Assembly (NCBI GenBank): GCA_963717955.1
Contig: CAVQXR010000001.1
Coordinates: 1,178,001 to 1,242,000, forward strand
DNA length: 64,000 nt
Origin: CAVQXR01 sp963717955
GTDB lineage: Bacteria > Actinomycetota > Thermoleophilia > Gaiellales > Gaiellaceae
Direction of reading: 5' to 3'
Shown piece after piece: positions 58,133-64,000 of the stretch (its first letter is position 1; every line of letters begins with the position of its first letter). Below the pieces are notes generated by a model. That model was not told the origin of the DNA. It worked only from the letters and a program-made list of their open reading frames with translations, and made no database searches. Position numbers and translations under genes: made by a program.

Positions 58133-58209
58133 TCACGGCCTCCGACATCACCTCCAGTCACGGCCTCCCGGCACCACCTCCAGTCACGGCCTCCCGACAT
58201 CACCCGCGG
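58133..58209. repeat. three tandem copies of a 25-26-bp unit
   Basis: Units start at 58133, 58158 and 58184. Each begins TCACGGCCTC and continues with CGACATCACCTCCAG or a close variant. The third overlaps the last codons and stop of the gene 58184-58567, whose end (AAGDVGRP) therefore comes from the repeat. Confidence 0.8.
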
Positions 58210-58567
58210 CCATCGCGCGTGCGCGGCGCCCGGAGGCCGCGTCCGCATCGCCTGCCGGCGGGGCCCGGGAGACGGCGGCACCGGCAGCCCTCGCGAGGCG
58301 CTCTTCGACCCAGGCCTGAAGCGCCTCCACGGCTGCGGCCGCGGCCGACAGCTCGGCCAGCTCCTCGACCTCCTGCGCCTCTCGCACGGCGCCGAGCAGC
58401 GCGAGCGCCTCGAGCCGGCGGACGACGTCGGAGGGGAGCGCCTCACGCGCCTCCCGCTCGACCGCAGCCTGCCGCAGCCGGCCTCGACTGCGCTCGACCC
58501 GCCGCGCGAGCGCCGCGGCCTCGGCGGCCAGGGCGTCGGCATAGAGGGCGAGATCGACTGAGCGCAC
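58184..58567 (-). CDS. Ala/Glu/Arg-rich helical protein, unknown
   Basis: 127 residues. Heptad-like stretches (ADALAAEAAALARRVERSRG, REAREALPSDVVRRLEALAL, EELAELSAAAAAVEALQAWV) suggest a coiled coil. No Cys, signal or membrane segment is seen. The last 20-25 residues look random, and the stop lies in a tandem repeat, so the original C-terminus may have been replaced. It is upstream of nothing on its strand and downstream of endonuclease III. I do not recognise the family. Confidence 0.5.
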   Translation of the reverse strand: MRSVDLALYADALAAEAAALARRVERSRGRLRQAAVEREAREALPSDVVRRLEALALLGAVREAQEVEELAELSAAAAAVEALQAWVEERLARAAGAAVSRAPPAGDADAASGRRARAMAAGDVGRP

Positions 58568-58676
58568 ATGACGACCGTAGCGCCCGATCTCGCGCGGGTG
58601 GCGCGCGGATCGTGCCGAGTTCCGCGTGCCTGTGCGCCGAACCAGCGCCGGGGCGGGCCCTCCGTCGCGCCGTCGC

Positions 58677-59378
58677 CTACCGGGTGAGATGCGCGGCGCA
58701 GGGCGCGATGCGGCTGGCCGGGCACAACACGGCGAGCGTGCACTCGCCGCAGCGAGGCGCCCGGGCCTGACAGACGCGCCGCCCGTGCCAGATCAACAGG
58801 TGAGGGAGGCGTCCCCAGTCGGCGCGAGGGACGAGCCGTTGGAGGTCGCGCTCGATCTTCACGGGATCGTCCTGCCTGGTGAAGCCGAGGCGCTGGGAGA
58901 GGCGGCGGACGTGAGTGTCGACGACGATCCCCTGTGCGGCTCCCCGTTCCGCAGCGACGACGTTCGCGGTCTTACGGCCGACGCCCGGCAGGCGGACGAG
59001 GTCATCGATGCTCGCCGGCACACATCCGTCGTACTCGTCGATCAGCATGTGCATCGCGCCACGGATGTTCCTGGCCTTCTGCCGGTAGGTACCGGTCGGC
59101 CGCACGTCCCGCTCGAGCTCCGCAAGCGGCACGGTGAGGAAGTCCTCCGGCTTGCGGTACTTCATGAACATCTGCTCGGTGACGCGGTTGACGGTCGCAT
59201 CGGTCGTCTGCGCCGACAGCATCACCGAGACCAGGAGCTCGACATCGGAACGGAACCGCAGGGCGGTGGTTGCCTCCGGGTGCTCCGCGGCGAGCAGCCC
59301 GATGACAGGACGGATCCGGGCCGTCTTCGGCCCCACCCTCCGGCGCGCCTCGGCCACGTAGCTCCGTGCCAAGCTCAA
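58677..59378 (-). CDS. nth: endonuclease III
   Basis: 233 residues. A DNA glycosylase/AP lyase for oxidised pyrimidines. LLVSVMLSAQTTDATVNRVT, the helix-hairpin-helix LPGVGRKTANVVAAERGAAQ followed by VDTHVRRLSQRLGF (catalytic Asp), and the Fe-S cluster CQARAPRCGECTLAVLC are complete; the catalytic Lys lies in the GRKTANVV loop. The start is a TTG whose TTGA overlaps the stop of the helicase-nuclease gene upstream, so repair genes are translationally coupled. A GTG seven codons further in is an alternative start. Confidence 0.92.
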   Translation of the reverse strand: MSLARSYVAEARRRVGPKTARIRPVIGLLAAEHPEATTALRFRSDVELLVSVMLSAQTTDATVNRVTEQMFMKYRKPEDFLTVPLAELERDVRPTGTYRQKARNIRGAMHMLIDEYDGCVPASIDDLVRLPGVGRKTANVVAAERGAAQGIVVDTHVRRLSQRLGFTRQDDPVKIERDLQRLVPRADWGRLPHLLIWHGRRVCQARAPRCGECTLAVLCPASRIAPCAAHLTR

Positions 59379-62300
59379 ACCGGCGCGGCGAAGGACGCCG
59401 ACCCCTCGTCCATTCCGGGAGCGTCACCCAGGCGAGGCCCGGCGCAGACGCGATCGAGCACCGGGCAGCCGGAGCACGCGAGCTCACCGGGCGTCGGCTG
59501 AAAGGCACCCTCCCGAATCCTGGCGATGGCCGCGGAGAGCTCGGCCGCGAGAGACGGCTCGTCCTCCTGCCGGAACACGAACCGAACCGGCCGATCGGGC
59601 TGCTCGAGGAACGTGAACACCACCTCGACCTCGTCGGCATCCGCGTGGAGGGACGCGAGCGCATAGATCAGCCGCTGCAGCCCGTAGGCCTGCCCCACGG
59701 CCTCGGCCGGATCGCCCCCGTCCAGCCGGTTGGTCTTGTAGTCGATGACGAGCGCGCGACCTTCGGCGACGGCGAACGCGTCGAAGCGGCCGTGGAGCAG
59801 CACACCGTCATGCTCGAAGGTGAACGGCTGCTCCCGCCGGATGTCGTGCCTCGACTCCGTGGCCCGGCCGAGCTCGCTCTCGCGCCACGCGGCCGCGAGC
59901 CAGGCGATCCGCTCCCGGTTCTCAGGGGTCGCGTGAGGGAACCGCTCGATCACGAACGCCGCCTCGTCGGGGACGGCGGACCCGTGCTCGAGCAGCTGAT
60001 GGACTGCGTCACCCGTCTCCGCGGCGACCAGCCCCTCCACGCCGTCGGCGCCCGGCGCCGGCTCGTCGGCGCGAAGGCCGACCACCCGCTCCGCGTAGAA
60101 GCGGTAGGGACAGCGGTCGAACAGCGCGAGAGCGCTGTACGAGAGGTGCCGGAGCTCGAACGGCGCCGGCGGGGGCACCGGCGCGAGCTCGCGCAGGGCC
60201 GGCGCAGCACGCGCCGATGCCTCGGGTCGCGGGGTGAACAGCTCGAGCTGCTCGGCCGCCGGCTCGAGGGGCGGACCCTCCTCGTCGGCAGCACGTTCGA
60301 TGCGGACGAGCACCGGCGTTCCGCCGACGTCGAGCTCGACGGGACGGTCGGCGGCGATGTCGACGTCGAGGCTCTCGAGCACCCAGCCGAGCGGGCTCGT
60401 CGACGTGTCCGCGCGGGTGACGTCGAGCGATCCGGACACGATCAGCCGGTCGATCGCGCGCGTCATCGCCACGTAGTAGAGCCGCCGCGACTCCTCCTCG
60501 TCGGCCGATTGCTCCGCGCGGCGCACGTCCTCGTAGTCGAACGCGCCGACCCGCCGGCCGGTCGCCGGATCGACGACGCGAAAGCCGAAGCGGCCGTCGG
60601 GAAGGCACAGGATCTCGTCCGGCTGCGCTCGCCCTCCGGCTCTGCCTGCGTCGCAGACGACCACCACCCTGAACTCGAGGCCCTTCGCCGAGTGGATCGT
60701 GAGCAGGCGGACCGCCTCTGCTCCCTCCTCCTCGGCCACGGCTTCGACCTCGCGCACACCGGCCTGCTCCTGGTCGGCGACGAAGCGGACGAAGCCCTCG
60801 ACGTCGGGGCCCCGAAGCTCCTCGTACGACCGCGCGAGACGCGCGAGCTTCCGGAGGTTCGCATACCGGCGCTTGCCGTCCCAGCGGGCGAGCACGGCGA
60901 GGTCGTAGTCGTGCTCGGTCACGATCCGCTCGCAGAGTCGCTCGAGCCCGACCGATCCCTCGGCGCGGGCCAGGCGGTCGTACCGCTGCCTGAAGGCCTC
61001 GAACAGACGGCGATCGCGCGCCGAGAGCCCGGGCGGCGCTTCGCGCTCGAGCCCGGTGAAGAGCGGCCGCCTGCCCGCCGACCTGCGCAGGAGGACGAGA
61101 CCGTCATTCGAGACGCCGACGAGCGGCGAGGCCAGCACGGTGAGGAGCGCCTCGTCGTCGTAGCGGTTGTGGAGAAGCCGCAGATAGGCAAGGAGGTCGA
61201 CCACCTGCTGCTGTCCGAAGTACCCGCGCCCGGTCGCGCGGTGGGTCGGCAAGCCCCTCGCGCGCAGAGCCTCCTCGTAGGTCTCGGCATGAGTCCCGGC
61301 GGCGAAGAGCAGCACGACCTCCCCCGGGCTGCACTCCCCCGCGCGGACGAGCTCCGCCACCCTGCCCGCCACGTGATCGGCCTCGGCCCGACGCCAGCGC
61401 CTCGCCCCGAAGCTCCTCCGGTCGGTCACCAGCAGCTCGACCGCCGGGCCGAAGACCGGGTCCGGGAAGCGGGCTCCGGCCTGGAGGGGCTCGAACTCCG
61501 CGCCGAACTCCGACGAGAAGAGGTGATTGACGACCGCGAGCACCTCGGGCCGGGACCGGTAGTTGCGCGTCAACGCGAGGACGCCGCCGCTCTGGGCGCG
61601 CCGTTCGCGGAACACCCCGACGTCGGCATGACGGAAGCGGTAGATCGACTGGAACTCGTCACCGACGAAGAACAGCTCCGACGCCGACGCCGGCCGGACG
61701 CCGGCTCCGGCGACGAGGTCGATGAGCTCGCACTGGAGCCTGTTCGTGTCCTGGAACTCGTCGACCATGATCGAGCGGAATCGCAGCTGCGTCTCCTCGC
61801 GGACGGCGGTAATCGAGTGCAGGAGATCGCGCGCGAGCAGCTGGAGGTCCTCGAAGTCGAGCGACGACTCCCGCTCCTTCGCCCGCCGGTACGCCCGATC
61901 GAAGTCGCGCAACAGCTCCTCGAGCAGCTCGCGATCACGCGTCGCCACGGCCCTGAGCGCTTCGCTGCGAACCCGCTCGACCGCCTCGGCGAGGAGCGCC
62001 GCGGGCTCCTCGTGGCCGGGGGGCGGCTCGGGTGGCTCGTCGAGCTCGCGGAGACGGTCGGGATCGCAGTCCTGCGCCAAGCGGCCCGTCCTGGCCGCAT
62101 ACTCCCCGATCGCACCGTCGAGCACCGCCAGCGGGCGCGTCGCCACCTCGAGGGCCGCTGCCGGACCCGCGATGTCGACATCGTCGCCGGCCGCGAGCTC
62201 GAGTGGGCGCCCGGCGGAGCGCAGGCGCTCGAACACGCCGATCAGCATCGTGCGCAGCCCGTCGGAGCCGTACGCCGACAGCAGGCGCACGCGGGCCGGG

Positions 62301-62725
62301 TCCCGGGCAGCGCAGAAGGACCCGAGGGCATCGGCGAACGCCTCGGCGGCCAACACGCGCGCCTGGCTCTCGTCGAGCACCCGGAATCGCGGGTCGAGCC
62401 CAGCTGCGAAGGGATTGCTCCGGAGCAGCCGCGAGCAGAAGCCGTGGATGGTGGAGATCCAGGCGCGGTCGATCTCGCGGGCGCGCTCGAGCTCGCCGAG
62501 CTCGCGGAGCCGGCGCCGGATCCGTTCCTTCAGCTCCCCGGCCGCCCGCTCGGTGTACGTGATCACGAGGACCGAGTCGACCGAGAGGCCGCGGTCGACG
62601 ACGGCCTTCACGTAGCGCTCCACGAGCACCGTGGTCTTGCCCGTCCCGGCGCCGGCCGACACGAACACGACGCCGGGCTCCTCGATCGCCGCGAGCTGCT
62701 CGGGGTTGACCGCCGTGTCGCTCAC
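59375..62725 (-). CDS. UvrD-type helicase with C-terminal nuclease (AddA/AdnB-like)
   Basis: 1116 residues. It processes DNA double-strand ends for recombination. Walker A FVSAGAGTGKTTVLVERY (about 21-38); motif Ia ITYTERAAGELKERIRRRL; Walker B VDEFQDTNRLQ; GDEFQSIYRFRHADV; TRNYRSRPEVLAVVN; IHSAKGLEFRVVVV; YVAMTRAIDRLIVSG. The C-terminus has a RecB-family nuclease with ALVIDYKTNRLDG (Asp, Lys) and cysteines RCPYRFY plus CSGCPVLDRVC that fit a 4Fe-4S clamp, more like AdnAB than classical AddA. The GTG start overlaps the AddB-like stop (GTGA). A large antisense frame lies opposite but is a shadow. Confidence 0.9.
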   Translation of the reverse strand: MSDTAVNPEQLAAIEEPGVVFVSAGAGTGKTTVLVERYVKAVVDRGLSVDSVLVITYTERAAGELKERIRRRLRELGELERAREIDRAWISTIHGFCSRLLRSNPFAAGLDPRFRVLDESQARVLAAEAFADALGSFCAARDPARVRLLSAYGSDGLRTMLIGVFERLRSAGRPLELAAGDDVDIAGPAAALEVATRPLAVLDGAIGEYAARTGRLAQDCDPDRLRELDEPPEPPPGHEEPAALLAEAVERVRSEALRAVATRDRELLEELLRDFDRAYRRAKERESSLDFEDLQLLARDLLHSITAVREETQLRFRSIMVDEFQDTNRLQCELIDLVAGAGVRPASASELFFVGDEFQSIYRFRHADVGVFRERRAQSGGVLALTRNYRSRPEVLAVVNHLFSSEFGAEFEPLQAGARFPDPVFGPAVELLVTDRRSFGARRWRRAEADHVAGRVAELVRAGECSPGEVVLLFAAGTHAETYEEALRARGLPTHRATGRGYFGQQQVVDLLAYLRLLHNRYDDEALLTVLASPLVGVSNDGLVLLRRSAGRRPLFTGLEREAPPGLSARDRRLFEAFRQRYDRLARAEGSVGLERLCERIVTEHDYDLAVLARWDGKRRYANLRKLARLARSYEELRGPDVEGFVRFVADQEQAGVREVEAVAEEEGAEAVRLLTIHSAKGLEFRVVVVCDAGRAGGRAQPDEILCLPDGRFGFRVVDPATGRRVGAFDYEDVRRAEQSADEEESRRLYYVAMTRAIDRLIVSGSLDVTRADTSTSPLGWVLESLDVDIAADRPVELDVGGTPVLVRIERAADEEGPPLEPAAEQLELFTPRPEASARAAPALRELAPVPPPAPFELRHLSYSALALFDRCPYRFYAERVVGLRADEPAPGADGVEGLVAAETGDAVHQLLEHGSAVPDEAAFVIERFPHATPENRERIAWLAAAWRESELGRATESRHDIRREQPFTFEHDGVLLHGRFDAFAVAEGRALVIDYKTNRLDGGDPAEAVGQAYGLQRLIYALASLHADADEVEVVFTFLEQPDRPVRFVFRQEDEPSLAAELSAAIARIREGAFQPTPGELACSGCPVLDRVCAGPRLGDAPGMDEGSASFAAPV

Positions 62726-64000
62726 GCGCGCGCCACCCGGCACATCGGCCACAGCGAGCACCAGCTTGGGCAATCGCCCTCACGCGGATCGTGACGGACG
62801 TCGCCGTCGCGCATCCGGCGGACGGCGTCGCGCGATCGTTCGGCGGCGACCTCGATCTGGCCCCAGAACTGCTCCTCGTCGAGGTAGTCCGCGCGGGCGA
62901 GACCGGGAAGGTCGGCCCGCGCGCCGTCGCGCAGCATCCCTCGCGCCTCGCGGTCGCCGGAGAGCGAGCGGTAGAGCCCCCCGAGCGGCTCGATGCCCAG
63001 GAGGTCCCGCAGCGCCAGGAGGTAGAGGGGCATCTGGAGCCGCCGACCGCTCTCGATCCGCGCGGCCGAGAAGGCCTCGCCGGACTTGTAGTCCTGCACG
63101 ATCCCGCGCGTCGAGAACGGGTCGACGTCGATCCGGTCGATCTTGCCGGAGACCGTGAAGCCGCCCAGATCGAGGCCCCGCTGGAGCTCGGGAGCCGCCC
63201 GGTCGCTGCCGAACGAGACCTCGAAGCGCCGCGGGACGAGGGGCAGGTCGAGTTCGACTTCCCGCCGCAGGAAGTGCTCCAGGTCTCGGGCGAGAGCACC
63301 GCGGAGCTGGAGGACGTCCGTCTCGGGAAGCTCGAGCCGCACGTGGCTGGCCATCGCCTCGTCGAGGCACTCGTGCAGGTACTCGATCGCCTCGTCGAGT
63401 CGCCCCGGGTCGACGGTGTCGGTCCCGAAGCGCCGTGGCAGCCCGCCGAAGAACCGGTGCAGCGTCGCGTGGGCGACGGTCCCCCGCAGGCGCGGATCGA
63501 CGCGGGGATCGATCTGCCTCGGGTCGACGAGTCGCTCGACAAACCACATCGACGAGCAGTCGACGAACCGCTCGAGCTCGGTCGCGCCGTAGCGCTGCGT
63601 GTCCCGAAGCTCTCGCAGGACGAGCGGGTTCGAGAGGCGGGTCGGGCGCTCCCAGGCCGCGAGCGCTCGATCCAGCTGTCGCGTCCAGCCGGCTCCCGCG
63701 GCCAGGGCCCGCGCGTCGGCCTGGTCGTCGACCGCCACCAGCGCGAGCGCTCGGAGCCGCTCTCGCTCGGTCGGGGCGTCCTCGAGCGCCCATGCCAGCG
63801 CGGACAGCGGTCGCCGCCGCGTGGCACGCCGGACGTCCTCGGCAGAGAAGAGCGACCGCGCCTCCTCCCAGAACGGGCTCGGCTCGAGGGGGCGCCCCTC
63901 GTCGGTCGACGCTGCGCGAACCAGCGTCAGGCGTTTCCACGGCCGCGTGCAGGCCGTGTAGAAGAGGTACCGGTCGCGGGCGAGCTGGTCGGCCCGCCGC
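62722..64000 (-). CDS. AddB/AdnA-like nuclease subunit, 5' part outside window
   Basis: The open frame continues to the window edge; 426 codons are visible. At the edge DRYLFYTACTRPWKRLTLVR corresponds to helicase motif VI. The C-terminal RecB-family nuclease follows: YGATELERFVDCSSMWFVER (first cluster Cys), FTVSGKIDRIDVDPFSTRGI with VQDYKSGEAFS (Asp, Lys catalytic), and CPSWCSLWPMC (three more cluster Cys). It forms the partner of the downstream helicase-nuclease, whose start overlaps its stop by four bases. Order and Fe-S cluster match AddB or AdnA; the missing N-terminal motor would decide. Confidence 0.85.
   Translation of the reverse strand, partial: RRADQLARDRYLFYTACTRPWKRLTLVRAASTDEGRPLEPSPFWEEARSLFSAEDVRRATRRRPLSALAWALEDAPTERERLRALALVAVDDQADARALAAGAGWTRQLDRALAAWERPTRLSNPLVLRELRDTQRYGATELERFVDCSSMWFVERLVDPRQIDPRVDPRLRGTVAHATLHRFFGGLPRRFGTDTVDPGRLDEAIEYLHECLDEAMASHVRLELPETDVLQLRGALARDLEHFLRREVELDLPLVPRRFEVSFGSDRAAPELQRGLDLGGFTVSGKIDRIDVDPFSTRGIVQDYKSGEAFSAARIESGRRLQMPLYLLALRDLLGIEPLGGLYRSLSGDREARGMLRDGARADLPGLARADYLDEEQFWGQIEVAAERSRDAVRRMRDGDVRHDPREGDCPSWCSLWPMCRVARA

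Noticed and set aside
59366..62794. A 1142-codon open frame on the plus strand
   Set aside because: It is the exact antisense of the helicase-nuclease gene. Its Arg/Glu-rich, motif-free translation is a GC-bias shadow.
1..64000. CRISPR array
   Set aside because: No regularly spaced direct repeats with unique spacers were seen; the only tandem repeats are the 25-bp duplication at 29204 and the three units at 58133.

Overview
The window looks like a chromosomal segment of a high-GC actinobacterium. The gene content (CtpE-type P-type ATPase, actinobacterial G6PDH type, LCP cell-wall protein, DUF3105 protein, AddAB/AdnAB-like helicase-nuclease pair, rifampin ADP-ribosyltransferase) fits Actinomycetota. 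A deep lineage such as Thermoleophilia is my guess from overall flavour, not something the sequence proves.

Layout. 1-9.5 kb is conserved chromosome: a Lon-type protease tail, a small coiled protein, an LCP-family protein, a primary-type sigma factor, a P-type ATPase with an adjacent universal stress protein, a decayed GAF/HD-GYP gene, an MFS exporter and a small ABM-like protein. 9.5-49.1 kb is a composite genomic island in the initiator tRNA gene (intact copy at 49072-49145, minus strand). Four displaced copies of the tRNA 3' half, each preceded by a terminator hairpin, lie at 9523, 25483, 34122 and 45093 and cut the island into four segments (E1-E4). 49.2-64 kb is conserved chromosome again: Ppx/GppA phosphatase, a PQQ-type sugar dehydrogenase lipoprotein, tRNA-Leu, a DUF3105 protein, a DinG-type helicase, RmuC, thioredoxin reductase, endonuclease III and an AddA/AddB-like pair.

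Island contents. E1 (about 16 kb) carries an ArsR/AHSA1 pair, a DHFR-like reductase, a minus-strand catabolic-looking operon (FlK-like thioesterase, crotonase, acyl-CoA ligase, two-part TPP decarboxylase whose second half is fused in frame to an amine oxidase) followed by an orphan molybdopterin oxidoreductase, a broken integrase, an orphan LanC-like protein and small detoxification-type enzymes. E2 (8.6 kb) and E3 (10.9 kb) have almost the same ends (a 490-bp att-proximal cupin module and a 404-bp VOC-tail/att module) but unrelated middles. E2 has a sulfide:quinone reductase-like flavoprotein, an IS481 copy, arr, a deazaflavin-type reductase and several gene remnants. E3 has a frameshifted zwf, membrane proteins, an OsmC/acyl-CoA-dehydrogenase/truncated-monooxygenase operon, a MOSC protein and a BTAD regulator. 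E4 (3.9 kb) differs: its arm-type repeats are of another sequence, and it holds two PD-(D/E)XK-like proteins, a second identical IS481 copy and integrase remnants.

A 160-bp MITE-like repeat occurs at 2420, 14814 and (degenerate) near 52420, in both core and island. Two copies have CTAG target duplications, and all three lie exactly on the stop codon of a neighbouring gene. I see no CRISPR array, no prophage structural genes and no recognisable complete defence system. The most distinctive features are the att array, the modular E2/E3 ends, the stop-codon MITE and the TPP/amine-oxidase fusion.
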